Below, one piece after another: positions 24,495 through 33,277 of a stretch of DNA of 39,340 nt. The stretch lies in assembly GCA_937995865.1 (NCBI GenBank), contig CALKJA010000212.1, forward strand, positions 1 through 39,340, in the 5' to 3' direction. Origin of the DNA: an uncultured Paracoccaceae bacterium (lineage in GTDB: Bacteria; Pseudomonadota; Alphaproteobacteria; Rhodobacterales; Rhodobacteraceae). Numbering within the stretch: position 1 is the first letter of the stretch; every line of letters begins with the position of its first letter. Position numbers and translations under genes: made by a program. The notes beneath the pieces are model-generated. The model was given only the letters and a program-made list of their open reading frames with translations, was not told the DNA's origin and ran no database searches.

Positions 24495-25873
24495 TTCTGA
24501 CCTGCTGTTCCGTCAAACTTCTTGTCCAGATCAGCCCAGCAATCGATATAATCATCTTGCAAAGGTGCCTCGGTGGCGGCAAATTTCGTGAGGTGTTGAG
24601 GAAATCGGGTCTCGAACATAAAAGACATCGTATCTTGCAATTTCACTGGCTCAAGCTGTGCGTTGGATGCGCCTTCAAAGGCGGTTCGATCCGGCCCATG
24701 TGGAAGCATCATATTATGCAGAGATAGGCCACCCGGCATGAAACCCTTGGGCTTAGCATCATATTGCCCGTGAATGTTTCCCATCAGCTCGGACATAATG
24801 TTCTTATGGTACCACGGCGGCCGGAAGGTATCCTCGGCGACCATCCACCGATCCCGAAAAAGGACGAAATCAATATTTGCTGTGCCGGGTTGCCCAGAGG
24901 GCGCTGTGAGTACGGTAAAGATTGATGGATCTGGGTGATCAAACAGAACCGCCCCAACCGGGCAGTAGGTTTTGAGATCATATTTGCAGGGTGCGTAGTT
25001 GCCATGCCACGCCACCACATCCAGCGGAGAGTGATCAATTTGGGTTTCATGGAATTGCCCGCACCATTTGATCGTGACGGTTGACGGCTCATCCCGATCT
25101 TCAAACGCCGCGACGGGAGTTTTGAAGTCACGCGGGTTTGCCATGCAATTGGCCCCGATCGGACCGCGCCCCGGAAGTTGGAATGTTTGGCCATAGTTCT
25201 CGCAGACAAACCCCCGGCACGGGCCGTCAAGCACCTCCACCCGGTACAGCAGGCCGCGCGGAAGGATCGCGATTTCCTGAGGTGCGATATCTATTACACC
25301 CAACTCAGTTGCAAATCGCAGGCGCCCTTCTTGTGGAACCACAAGGATTTCTGAGTCGGCTGAATAGAAATAGGCATCTTCCATGCTTTGCGTCACCAAA
25401 TACACATGTGCCGCCATGCCAATTTGGGTATTCACATCACCCGCCGTTGTCATCGTACGCATCCCAGTGAGCCATGTGAGCCCAGCACCCCCATGCGGCA
25501 CCGGATCCCATCGGTATTGGCCAAGACTGGTCACGTTTTCGATGACATGCGGCGCGGTTTTCCAATGTGGCATTCCAATGCGCAGGTAGCGGTTGGAATG
25601 TTTGACCGAAGGCCGGATACGGTAGCACCATGTCCGCTCGGGCCGGTCATGGGTGAAGGCTGTGCCAGATAGTTGTTCCCCATAAAGCCCGTAGTTGCAT
25701 TTCTGCGGGCTGTTCATACCTTGCGGAAGCGCCCCCGGCAGGGCCTCGGTCTCAAAATCATTTCCGAAACCGGGCATATAACCCGGCATCACCCCGGATG
25801 ATGTGGCTGCAGTGGTCAGCCCATGTTCGCGTTGCTTTGTCACCGTCGCCCAATCCTTCCCATCACCTTTCAC
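24491..25873 (-). CDS. hmgA: homogentisate 1,2-dioxygenase
   Basis: 460 aa from GTG 25873. Opens the ring of homogentisate to maleylacetoacetate, using Fe(II) and O2, in Tyr/Phe catabolism. The family opening is [20 protein letters not shown]. The iron ligands are the His and Glu of [15 protein letters not shown] and the His of [11 protein letters not shown]. An internal ATG at 25789 (MPGYMPGF) is an alternative start, since the first 28 residues are atypical. The maleylacetoacetate isomerase and HPPD genes are not in the window. Confidence 0.96.
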   Translation of the reverse strand: MKGDGKDWATVTKQREHGLTTAATSSGVMPGYMPGFGNDFETEALPGALPQGMNSPQKCNYGLYGEQLSGTAFTHDRPERTWCYRIRPSVKHSNRYLRIGMPHWKTAPHVIENVTSLGQYRWDPVPHGGAGLTWLTGMRTMTTAGDVNTQIGMAAHVYLVTQSMEDAYFYSADSEILVVPQEGRLRFATELGVIDIAPQEIAILPRGLLYRVEVLDGPCRGFVCENYGQTFQLPGRGPIGANCMANPRDFKTPVAAFEDRDEPSTVTIKWCGQFHETQIDHSPLDVVAWHGNYAPCKYDLKTYCPVGAVLFDHPDPSIFTVLTAPSGQPGTANIDFVLFRDRWMVAEDTFRPPWYHKNIMSELMGNIHGQYDAKPKGFMPGGLSLHNMMLPHGPDRTAFEGASNAQLEPVKLQDTMSFMFETRFPQHLTKFAATEAPLQDDYIDCWADLDKKFDGTAGQK

Positions 25874-25884
25874 TTGGAATATTG

Positions 25885-25898
25885 GTTGCTTTTGTAAC
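25885..25898. promoter_or_regulatory. imperfect dyad between hmgA and the MarR gene
   Basis: GTTGC-TTTT-GTAAC is a 5+5 imperfect inverted repeat (one mismatch) inside the 45-nt gap between the two divergent start codons. Its place makes it the best candidate operator for the MarR regulator. Confidence 0.45.
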
Positions 25899-25918
25899 TA
25901 TCAAGCGCAGGCCGTTAG

Positions 25919-26353
25919 ATGAATAACTTCGACATCGAAGATTTTACGCCCTATCTGCTCAACCGCGCAGCTGAGCAGGCAAGCCTCCGGTTTCAGGCGC
26001 AATATCGTGATACCTATGGGATGCTCCGAACGGAATGGCGCGTGCTGTTCCATTTGGGTCGCTTTGGTGAGATGACCGCGCGCAGCATTTGTGACCGCGC
26101 GGGCACTCATAAGACCAAGGTAAGCCGAGCTGTAGCCGCTTTGGAGCGCAAACGTTTTTTAAAGCGGATACCAGACGATCAAGATAAGCGCTGCGAGACG
26201 TTGCAGCTAACCCGTGCGGGCAAAACCACTTTTTACAAACTTCTAGCCGAGGCCCAGCGCCACGACGCTGCTCTTCTCGCCTCTTATTCGCAAGACGAGC
26301 GCGCGTTACTCAGACGGTTCTTGCTCAGGGTTGCTGAGATTTCGCGGGCTTAG
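25919..26353 (+). CDS. MarR-family regulator, probable homogentisate-pathway regulator
   Basis: 144 aa. MarR winged helix: [20 protein letters not shown], recognition helix [19 protein letters not shown] (about 62-80), wing [16 protein letters not shown]. It is divergent from hmgA across 45 nt, the usual place for a local repressor, so control of hmgA-fah is inferred. The 3' end overlaps the stop of the RidA gene. Confidence 0.9.
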   Translation: MNNFDIEDFTPYLLNRAAEQASLRFQAQYRDTYGMLRTEWRVLFHLGRFGEMTARSICDRAGTHKTKVSRAVAALERKRFLKRIPDDQDKRCETLQLTRAGKTTFYKLLAEAQRHDAALLASYSQDERALLRRFLLRVAEISRA

Positions 26354-26691
26354 TCATAGGCAGCATCTACAATAAATTCGACCTTCAGCTCAGGACGGGC
26401 AAGCTTGGCCTCTCCACACGCGCGAGCGGGGGCGTATCCGGTTGGCACCCAGGCATTCCAAACTTCATTCAGACCTGCAAAATCTGACATATCCGCCAAC
26501 CAAATCGTCACGCGCAGCATCTTCTCTCGGGACGATCCGGCTTGTTCAAGAAGTGCGTCTATCTTTTCAAGACAGACCTGCACCTGCTCTTGAATCGTTT
26601 CACCTTCGGCGACCTGACCAGTCAGATAGGCCACGCCATTATGCTTAACGATTTTGGAGGAGCGGGCACCGGTTTCAATGCGTTCGATCAT
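26350..26691 (-). CDS. RidA-family enamine/imine deaminase
   Basis: 113 aa, trimeric RidA/YjgF fold. Members hydrolyse reactive enamine/imine intermediates such as 2-aminoacrylate. [29 protein letters not shown] and [20 protein letters not shown] fit the family, including the Arg of PARAC. I chose ATG 26691, with AAGGA upstream; the ATG at 26766 adds an atypical head. It lies 17 nt after the GAPDH-like stop and probably belongs to the bhc operon, whose BhcB makes an imine/enamine product. Confidence 0.88.
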   Translation of the reverse strand: MIERIETGARSSKIVKHNGVAYLTGQVAEGETIQEQVQVCLEKIDALLEQAGSSREKMLRVTIWLADMSDFAGLNEVWNAWVPTGYAPARACGEAKLARPELKVEFIVDAAYD

Positions 26692-26708
26692 AGGTCTTGT
26701 CCTTTGGG

Positions 26709-27698
26709 TCAGTGTCGAGCGGCCATTCGTTGCGCCATCGCAATCATGCGCGCAGAAAAGCCCCATTCATTGTCGTACCAGCCAAAAATACGCAGCTGGT
26801 TATCTTGCAGTTGCATCGATTCCGTCAGGCCCAGGACAAGCGATTCCGGCCGCGCCCGCATATCTGTGGATACGCATGGGTCGCTTGTTGCGCCGATCAC
26901 AACTCCATCGACAATGGTGCTCCGCAAAAACGCATTCAGATCGTTGGGCGCTTGCTTGACCTGTACGACCGCATCTACGGCAGAAACCGAAATCGACGGC
27001 ACCCGCAATGCCGCCACGCTCAGCCGGTCCTGAAATTCGGGCAGAACATGGATGATTTGCCCTGCCGCACTTGTCGTTGTTGGCACCATCGAAACTGCCG
27101 CCGCTCGGCTGCGTTCAAGTGAGGGGCCGGGTACGTCAACGGTGGGCTGGCTTCCGGTGTAACAATGGATTGTCGTTACATGTGCGCGGTCGATACCAAT
27201 TGTCTCGTCCAACCTCTTAAGAAGCGGTGCAATCGCATTTGTAGTGCAAGAGGCGTTGGACGCTATAGTAACATCCCCGAGCTCTTGCGCATTGGCCCCA
27301 ATAACAACGGTGCGATCAGCTGCCGGGGACGGCCCAGAGATTAAGACCGCCTGCGCGCCCGCATCTATTCCGGCCTTGGCCGCATCACGTGTATTGGCCC
27401 TCCCAGTGCATTCCAGCACGACATCAACGGAGCTGAGATCTGCCGCGCGCAGATCTTGGTGCTGCCAGAAAGGAACCGCGACACCATTGATGGTGAGTAC
27501 ACCGTCTTGCGCCGTGACCTCGCCGGGATACGGCCCAAAAACGCTGTCATATCGAAAGAGGTAGGCGCAAGTTTCTAAAGGCGCGATATCGTTGATCGCA
27601 ACCACGTCCAGATCGGACCTCGCTGGGTCGGTAAGGATCTGGCGCAAGATTGTGCGCCCGATCCTACCGAAGCCGTTTATGACAATGCGTGTGGCCAT
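26709..27698 (-). CDS. GAPDH-like NAD-dependent dehydrogenase, divergent
   Basis: 329 aa, type I glyceraldehyde-3-phosphate dehydrogenase fold. Rossmann FGRIGR and Asp37 (INDI, NAD preference); catalytic Cys151 in SNASCTTN and His178. Differences from standard Gap[13 protein letters not shown] (Ala for Cys), [11 protein letters not shown], and TTTSAAG instead of STGAAK, in the loop that binds the attacking phosphate. Arg232 in LRVPS is kept. Substrate may be GAP, erythrose-4-phosphate or another aldehyde; I cannot decide. It starts 24 nt after bhcD. Confidence 0.88.
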   Translation of the reverse strand: MATRIVINGFGRIGRTILRQILTDPARSDLDVVAINDIAPLETCAYLFRYDSVFGPYPGEVTAQDGVLTINGVAVPFWQHQDLRAADLSSVDVVLECTGRANTRDAAKAGIDAGAQAVLISGPSPAADRTVVIGANAQELGDVTIASNASCTTNAIAPLLKRLDETIGIDRAHVTTIHCYTGSQPTVDVPGPSLERSRAAAVSMVPTTTSAAGQIIHVLPEFQDRLSVAALRVPSISVSAVDAVVQVKQAPNDLNAFLRSTIVDGVVIGATSDPCVSTDMRARPESLVLGLTESMQLQDNQLRIFGWYDNEWGFSARMIAMAQRMAARH

Positions 27699-27722
27699 GG
27701 CTTTGCTCTGCGGGCAAGGCCT

Positions 27723-28688
27723 TTAGAAATCAACCTCAATCGCGATACCTTTTTCAATCGCAAGATCAACAACCGCCGCTGCGACCGCCAGATCCTGAAG
27801 ACCGACACCAGTGCCATCAAAAAGCGTGATTTGCTCAGGAGAGCTGCGGCCCGGATGCGTTCCGTTGATAACAGCGCCCAGCTGCGCCACATCACCTTCT
27901 GAAATCAAACCCTGACCAATGGCATGCTGGGCTTCGCCGATTGAGATAGATTGCGCCACCTCATCCGTGAAAACATCCGCCTTGACCAACAGCGCAGCCT
28001 CAACTTCCTGCTTTCCGATCGTGTCAGTGCCCATGCACGCCACATGCGTTCCGGGTGAAACGTGGTCTGCCAAAAGCGACGGAGCAAAAGCCGATGTGAT
28101 AGAGATAATGACATTGGCTTCGATCATCCTGGGAAGGTCAACAGCCTCAAATGGGACACCGGCTTCGGTCGCAACTTTCTCAATATTCGGCAGCATTTCG
28201 GGGTGGAAGTTCCACCCAATAACCTTTTCAAAGCTGCGCTGTTCAAGGGCTGCGCGCAGTTGGAAAGTAGCCTGATGACCCGCGCCGATCATGCCAATCA
28301 CTTTGGCGTCCGCTCGTGCCAAATGTTTGATCGAGACCGAAGATGCTGCAGCCGTCCGCAAAGCGGTCAAAAGATTGCCACCGACCATCGCCTTGGCTTT
28401 GCCCGTGTCCGGATCAAAAAGAAACACGGTCGATTGGTGATTAATCTCGCCGCGTTTCTCAAGGTTGTGTGGCCAATACCCGCCCGCCTTAAGGCCAAGC
28501 GTCAGGCCCGCTTGGTCGAACCCGCCCTTAAACCCATAAAGCGCATCTTCATGGCCGATCGCCTCCCTCACAACTGGGAAATTATAGGCATCCTTTGAGG
28601 CCATAGCCGCAAAGACTTTTTCCACCGCATCAAAGGCGGCGTCTCGCGTCATGAGATCCGCAATCTCACGTTCGGGCACAATCCACAT
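27723..28688 (-). CDS. bhcD: iminosuccinate reductase BhcD
   Basis: 321 aa, ornithine cyclodeaminase/mu-crystallin family. In the beta-hydroxyaspartate cycle the family member BhcD reduces iminosuccinate to L-aspartate with NAD(P)H. Seen: FKGGFDQAGLTLGLKAGGYWP, carrying the conserved Lys; the Rossmann motif GMIGAGHQATFQLR (about 131-144); and CMGTDTIGKQE. The assignment rests on gene order A-B-C-D and family. It lies 136 nt after bhcC, further apart than the other genes. Confidence 0.88.
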   Translation of the reverse strand: MWIVPEREIADLMTRDAAFDAVEKVFAAMASKDAYNFPVVREAIGHEDALYGFKGGFDQAGLTLGLKAGGYWPHNLEKRGEINHQSTVFLFDPDTGKAKAMVGGNLLTALRTAAASSVSIKHLARADAKVIGMIGAGHQATFQLRAALEQRSFEKVIGWNFHPEMLPNIEKVATEAGVPFEAVDLPRMIEANVIISITSAFAPSLLADHVSPGTHVACMGTDTIGKQEVEAALLVKADVFTDEVAQSISIGEAQHAIGQGLISEGDVAQLGAVINGTHPGRSSPEQITLFDGTGVGLQDLAVAAAVVDLAIEKGIAIEVDF

Positions 28689-28737
28689 AGCTGCTTACCT
28701 TTTTCATCAAGAAAGACGCGCCCAAGCGGGCACCCTT

Positions 28738-28760
28738 TCATCTTTCCAAAAATACCTTTG
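28738..28760 (+). repeat. short intergenic element (copy 2) in the bhcC-bhcD spacer
   Basis: TTCATCTTTCCAAAAATACC resembles the element at 12734-12753 (three mismatches over 20). It sits in the 137-nt bhcC-bhcD spacer. Dispersed repeat of unknown function. Confidence 0.4.
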
Positions 28761-28769
28761 GTGCAACAT

Positions 28770-28802
28770 AGCAGCGGGGGCAGGTTGTGCCGCCCGGCTG
28801 CT
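28770..28802 (-). promoter_or_regulatory. GC-rich hairpin in the bhcC-bhcD spacer
   Basis: AGCAGC and GCTGCT pair as the base of an imperfect stem whose interior includes GGGGGC and GCCGCCC. Lying between bhcC and bhcD, it may stabilise or attenuate the polycistronic message and shift the BhcC:BhcD ratio. No T-tract. Confidence 0.35.
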
Positions 28803-28825
28803 ACATCGCTTTGCATGCCCGTGCC

Positions 28826-29989
28826 TTAGTAGGCTTTTCCACGGGCAGATACAGGCCAGACAACCTCAACCTTGCCTCCGCGCACGCCGACATACCAATC
28901 ATGCACATTGCAGGTTGGGTCGCAGTGGCCCGGCACCAGCTTGAGCTTGTCATTCACGTTCAGCACGCCGCCTTCGTCCATCACGACGCCGTGCTCATCA
29001 GAACATTTCACATACTCAACGTCATCGCGGCCAAAGATCGTTGGCAACCCGCTGTCGACTGACTGCGCTTTAAGGCCAGCATCAACGATGGCCTTGTTCG
29101 CCTTTGCGTGGCTCATCACGGTTGTCAGGATGAACAAAGCATTCTCCCACTCGCCCTGATCGATGCGCTTGCCCTCTTTATCAAGAATCCGGCCATAGTC
29201 TGCGTCCATGAACGCGTAAGACCCGCATTGCAGCTCGTTGAAAACGCCAGAGTTGCTTTCAAAGTAGTAAGAGCCTGTGCCGCCTCCGCCCACGATATCG
29301 CAAGTCAAACCCTCGGCGCTAAGACCCGCAAGCGCGTCTTTGACCATATCAATGGCAACCTGCGTCTTACCCGAACGCTCTTCATAGCTATCAAGGTGCT
29401 GCATCGCGCCCTGATAGGCCTGAATGCCCGCGAACTTGAGGCCCTCGGCGGCGTCAATCATCTTTGCAATGTTCACGACTGCTTCGGTCGTGGTCACACC
29501 GCACCGGCCAGCACCGCAATCAATCTCAACGAGGCATTCAATCTCCGTACCGTGCTTTTGCGCAGCCGCCGAGAGATTTGCGACGTTTGCCGGATCGTCC
29601 ACACAACATAGTGTGCGTGCGCCCAGTTTGGGCATGCGAGCCAGTCGATCAATTTTGGCAGGATCAGTCACTTGGTTGGAGACCATCACATCTTTGATGC
29701 CGCCGCGGGCGAACACTTCCGCCTCAGATACCTTTTGACAGCAAACACCAACTGCGCCGCCAAGCTCTTCCTGAAGCTTTGCGACTTCTACAGATTTATG
29801 CATCTTGCCATGCACCCGGTGACGCATGCCGTGGGATTTGGCGTAATCGCCCATCTTCTTGATGTTGCGCTCAAGCGCATCAAGATCCAGCACAAGCGCG
29901 GGCGTTTGAATGTCCGCTGCGTCCATGCCCGGCTTTGCGGGGATGTCATATCCGACTTCGTAGTCGTCGAGGGCCTGTAGGTCTTTCAT
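28826..29989 (-). CDS. bhcC: beta-hydroxyaspartate aldolase BhcC
   Basis: 387 aa, alanine racemase-N / D-threonine aldolase fold. Condenses glycine and glyoxylate to beta-hydroxyaspartate. Expected PLP Lys62 in RVHGKMHK, GGGGTGSYYFE as the phosphate loop, and the C-terminal metal-site PGHCDPT (His about 355, Asp about 357). The opening MKDLQALDDYEVGYD and the length fit the Paracoccus BhcC as I remember it. GGAGTGACGAT precedes the ATG. Confidence 0.93.
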   Translation of the reverse strand: MKDLQALDDYEVGYDIPAKPGMDAADIQTPALVLDLDALERNIKKMGDYAKSHGMRHRVHGKMHKSVEVAKLQEELGGAVGVCCQKVSEAEVFARGGIKDVMVSNQVTDPAKIDRLARMPKLGARTLCCVDDPANVANLSAAAQKHGTEIECLVEIDCGAGRCGVTTTEAVVNIAKMIDAAEGLKFAGIQAYQGAMQHLDSYEERSGKTQVAIDMVKDALAGLSAEGLTCDIVGGGGTGSYYFESNSGVFNELQCGSYAFMDADYGRILDKEGKRIDQGEWENALFILTTVMSHAKANKAIVDAGLKAQSVDSGLPTIFGRDDVEYVKCSDEHGVVMDEGGVLNVNDKLKLVPGHCDPTCNVHDWYVGVRGGKVEVVWPVSARGKAY

Positions 29990-30032
29990 ATCGTCACTCC
30001 AATTTCAGGGTGTGTTCGCATAAGGGGTGGGC

Positions 30033-30048
30033 GTTTCCTATCGGAAAC
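30033..30048. promoter_or_regulatory. perfect hairpin in the bhcB-bhcC spacer
   Basis: GTTTCC-TATC-GGAAAC is exact, 6+6 with a four-base loop, in the 90-nt spacer. It could be an RNA structure or a secondary BhcR site; position and symmetry are the only evidence. Confidence 0.3.
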
Positions 30049-30079
30049 TAGATGAGTCTAAAAGCCGAAAAGCGCGGAT

Positions 30080-31048
30080 TTATGCCGCAAGCCAAGGCAG
30101 TTTATCAAGGTCCACGTTGCCACCCGTGACGATCACGCCAACGCGCTTGCCTGCAAACATCTCTTTGTTCTTCAGGATCGTCGCCAATGGCACCGCGCAA
30201 CTTGCCTCCATGACGATCCGCAAGTGCTTCCACGTAAGCTTCATCGCATCGATGATCTCTTCTTCAGAAGCAGTGAAAATGTCGGTGACGTGGTTTGAAA
30301 CGAAATGCCAAGTCAGCTCTTTGAGCGGCACAAGAAGCCCGTCCGCAATCGTTTTGGGCGCATCATCTGCGATGATGTGACCGGCCTTAAAGCTGCGATA
30401 GGCGTCATCGGCCTGCTCAGGTTCTGACGCGATAATCTGGATATCTGGCGCAAGGTTCGAGAGGGTCAGGCAGGTTCCGGAAATCATGCCACCGCCGCCA
30501 ATCGGCGCGACCATCACCTCAAGCCCGTCGACTTGCTCAATAAACTCAGCAGAGCACGTCCCCTGCCCTGCAATAACGCGGGGATCGTTATAAGGATGAA
30601 CAAAGTCGCCACCCGTCTGGGCCTGCACCTTGGCGAACGTCTCCTCTCGTGACGTCGTGGACGGTTCACATTCAGTGATCACACCGCCATAGCGGCGCAC
30701 GGTATCTTTCTTGGCTTGCGGCGCTGTACGCGGCATCACCACGTTGCAGGGAATGCCCCGTCGCATCGCCGCATAGCTGAGACACGAGGCATGATTTCCC
30801 GATGAATGCGTGGCCACACCCGCCTTAGCCTGCTCATCGCTCAGTCCAAAGACTGCGTTGCTTGCACCGCGGACCTTGAAGGCACCCGGCTCCTGAAAAT
30901 TCTCGCACTTAAAGAACAGTTCGGCGCCGGTCAGCTCATTGAGAAAGGCAGACGTCCGCACCGGCGTGCGATTGATATGCGGCTTGATCCGTTCATGGGC
31001 GGTCAGCATGTCGTCCAAAGTGGGGATATACATGGCAAAGTCTTTCAT
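30080..31048 (-). CDS. bhcB: beta-hydroxyaspartate dehydratase BhcB
   Basis: 322 aa, PLP serine/threonine dehydratase family. Removes water from beta-hydroxyaspartate to give iminosuccinate. PLP Lys58 in GAFKVRGA, phosphate loop GGGGMISG, SSGNHASCLSYAA near the substrate, and the C-terminal VIVTGGNVD typical of the serine racemase group. The start overlaps the bhcA stop by one base (TAATG). Placement between bhcA and bhcC decides the substrate. Confidence 0.92.
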   Translation of the reverse strand: MKDFAMYIPTLDDMLTAHERIKPHINRTPVRTSAFLNELTGAELFFKCENFQEPGAFKVRGASNAVFGLSDEQAKAGVATHSSGNHASCLSYAAMRRGIPCNVVMPRTAPQAKKDTVRRYGGVITECEPSTTSREETFAKVQAQTGGDFVHPYNDPRVIAGQGTCSAEFIEQVDGLEVMVAPIGGGGMISGTCLTLSNLAPDIQIIASEPEQADDAYRSFKAGHIIADDAPKTIADGLLVPLKELTWHFVSNHVTDIFTASEEEIIDAMKLTWKHLRIVMEASCAVPLATILKNKEMFAGKRVGVIVTGGNVDLDKLPWLAA

Positions 31049-32238
31049 TAAGCAGCGTGTTGCGAAGTCAGGGCGGGGGCCGCACGATAGTAGTCCTGTG
31101 CAGCAGCGACGCCCGAGCCTAGCTTAATGTCCAGTCCAAGATCCACCATACACATTTCGGCCGTGGCAATCCCGCTTAACATCATCACATCTGTCAAACT
31201 GCCCAGGTGGCCGATGCGGAACACCTTGCCTGCAACCTCACCCAGTCCCACACCAAAGGCTACCCCATAGGCTTGAGCAGCATGTGTTACGATATCCGTT
31301 CCATTGAACCCATAAGGCGTCCGGATTGCGCTCACCGTGTCGGAATAAACGTCTGGTGATGCAGCGCACAGCTCCAGCCCCCACGCATCCACTGCTGCAC
31401 GCACGCCGCTAGCGATACGAGAGTGGCGTGCGAATACAGAGTCCAGCCCTTCGGCCAGCAGCATCGTGCACGCTTCATTCAGCCCGTTCATTAAACCAAC
31501 TGCAGGCGTATAGGGATAGGCGTTCGCGTCATATCCTTTGGCCATGTCGTGCACGTCAAAGAATGTACGTGGCAGAGTCGCGGATTTGGTCGCCTCCATA
31601 GCGCGCGGGCTGAAGCCAACGATGGCCAGTCCAGCTGGCAGCATGAAACCCTTCTGAGATCCAGTCACAGCAACGTCCACACCCCATTCGTCAAAGCGAA
31701 AATCCATTGATCCAATCGAGGATACGCCATCCACAAACAGCAGCGCCGGATGCCCCGCCGCGTCCAGCGCGGCGCGCACAGCAGCGATGTCCGATTTCAC
31801 GCCCGTTGCTGTTTCATTATGCGTCGCCAGCACCGCTTTGATCTCATGACCTGTGTCTGCGGTCAGGATCTCCTCATAGCGATCAGCAGGCAATCCGTGC
31901 CCCCAAGGCGTCTCCACGATCTGCACGTCCAAAGCGTGGCGCTGGCACATATCGATCCAGCGATGCGAAAACATGCCGTTTCGGGCGGCAAGGATTTTGT
32001 CGCCTGCGTTCAGGCAGTTGGACAGCGCCGTTTCCCAGCCGCCAGTGCCGGTAGACGGGAAGATAAATACCTCAGCTTCAGTGCTTTTGAGAACCTTTTT
32101 CACGCCAGCGCGCGCTGGATGAAGGATCTGTCCAAAAAGCGGCGACCGATGATCGATCGTCGGCATATCGCAGGCTTTACGCAGGCCTTCTGGGATGTTT
32201 GTCGGGCCCGGAATAAAAACTGGGTTCTGAAAACTCAT
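31048..32238 (-). CDS. bhcA: aspartate-glyoxylate aminotransferase BhcA
   Basis: 396 aa, class V aminotransferase. Transfers the amino group of aspartate to glyoxylate, making oxaloacetate and glycine and closing the cycle. PLP Lys196 in GSQKGFMLPAG, Asp170 in FVDGVSSIGS, and NIPEGLRKACDMPTIDHRS at the N-terminus. The ATG at 32238 follows a perfect AAGGAGG five bases away; an in-frame upstream start would invade the operator region. First gene of the operon, divergent from bhcR. Confidence 0.95.
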   Translation of the reverse strand: MSFQNPVFIPGPTNIPEGLRKACDMPTIDHRSPLFGQILHPARAGVKKVLKSTEAEVFIFPSTGTGGWETALSNCLNAGDKILAARNGMFSHRWIDMCQRHALDVQIVETPWGHGLPADRYEEILTADTGHEIKAVLATHNETATGVKSDIAAVRAALDAAGHPALLFVDGVSSIGSMDFRFDEWGVDVAVTGSQKGFMLPAGLAIVGFSPRAMEATKSATLPRTFFDVHDMAKGYDANAYPYTPAVGLMNGLNEACTMLLAEGLDSVFARHSRIASGVRAAVDAWGLELCAASPDVYSDTVSAIRTPYGFNGTDIVTHAAQAYGVAFGVGLGEVAGKVFRIGHLGSLTDVMMLSGIATAEMCMVDLGLDIKLGSGVAAAQDYYRAAPALTSQHAA

Positions 32239-32300
32239 ATCAACCTCCTTCATCAGTAGCCATGTTTCTAGCTGGACCTTCGGAGGACATAAACTTTTTT

Positions 32301-32327
32301 GAAATCCTATTTCAGAATTCGAATTTC
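32301..32327. promoter_or_regulatory. nested dyads in the bhcA-bhcR intergenic region
   Basis: GAAAT-CCT-ATTTC (32301-32313) is an exact inverted repeat. The palindrome AATTCGAATT (32316-32325) follows, and the outer GAAAT of the first also pairs with ATTTC at 32323-32327. The AT-rich 167-nt region carries the divergent promoters. It is the probable BhcR operator; the assignment is inference. Confidence 0.5.
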
Positions 32328-32405
32328 CTGATTTTATCATCCTTGTCAGATACTTACATTTTTCATATGGTGAACTATCAATTCACTTTTGAAAAAGAGG
32401 CGCAC

Positions 32406-33260
32406 ATGGTCAACCCAGATCCTCCCGATTCCCCAACCCGCCGTTCGCGTGGCCGGCCGCGCGGTTGGGATGACAAGACCGCGCAAAACACGATCAAATC
32501 TCTTGATCGCGCAATGGAGGTTTTCGAGTTTCTCAGCGAAGGAAACGGCAAAGCACTTACTGCATTGGCTAGCGAAATGGGCCAATCCCCAGCCACCGTT
32601 TACCGCATTCTTGTTACTCTCGAAGGCCGCGGTTTGGTCGAGTTTGATCCCATTGAGCAAATCTGGATGATCGGCCCCAAGGCCTTTGTCATCGGCGCAC
32701 GCTTCTTGCGCCGAACCAGTCTTGTGGACCGCGCGCGCCCGGTCCTGCGTCGATTGATGGCTCAAACCGGTGAAACCGCGAACCTTGGGATTGAGAAAGA
32801 AGGTGATGTGCTGTTTCTCAGTCAGGTCGAAACCCATTCCAGCATCCGGGCATTCTTTCCACCGGGCACACTCTCTCCTATGCACGCCTCTGGCATTGGA
32901 AAGGCCTTGTTGGCTCAGATGGACGAAGACCGCCTTTCACGTACGCTGAAGCATCGCGCGTTGTCGGCCTTTACAGAGTTCACGATCACAGATCCAATCG
33001 CCCTAAGACGTGACCTTGAAGAGATCCGCGCGCGGGGCTTTTCGATCGATGGCGAAGAAAAGAACCTTGGGATGCGCTGCATCGCCGCCCCGGTCTTTGA
33101 CGTCAACGCAGAAGCTGTCGCAGGAATATCGGTGTCAGGTCCGACAAGCCGCGTTGGATTGGCCGATATAGAAGAGCTCAGCCTTTCAGTAATGCAAGCC
33201 GCTCAAACGTTGACCAAAGCCATTGGCGGGATCAGCCGCCCCAAGGGCGCAAGTATCTAG
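32406..33260 (+). CDS. bhcR: IclR-family regulator BhcR
   Basis: 284 aa. N-terminal winged helix (about 30-90; KSLDRAMEVFEFLSEGNG, QSPATVYRILVTLEGRGLV), then an IclR ligand domain (about 100-275; TGETANLGI, GMRCIAAPVFD). BhcR senses glyoxylate in Paracoccus and controls bhcABCD (known). The ATG at 32406 has AGAGG upstream; ATGs at 32367 and 32262 would extend into the promoter. Its basic head (TRRSRGRPRG) resembles an AT-hook. Divergent from bhcA. Confidence 0.92.
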   Translation: MVNPDPPDSPTRRSRGRPRGWDDKTAQNTIKSLDRAMEVFEFLSEGNGKALTALASEMGQSPATVYRILVTLEGRGLVEFDPIEQIWMIGPKAFVIGARFLRRTSLVDRARPVLRRLMAQTGETANLGIEKEGDVLFLSQVETHSSIRAFFPPGTLSPMHASGIGKALLAQMDEDRLSRTLKHRALSAFTEFTITDPIALRRDLEEIRARGFSIDGEEKNLGMRCIAAPVFDVNAEAVAGISVSGPTSRVGLADIEELSLSVMQAAQTLTKAIGGISRPKGASI

Positions 33261-33277
33261 GCTTAGGTCTGGAGCCC

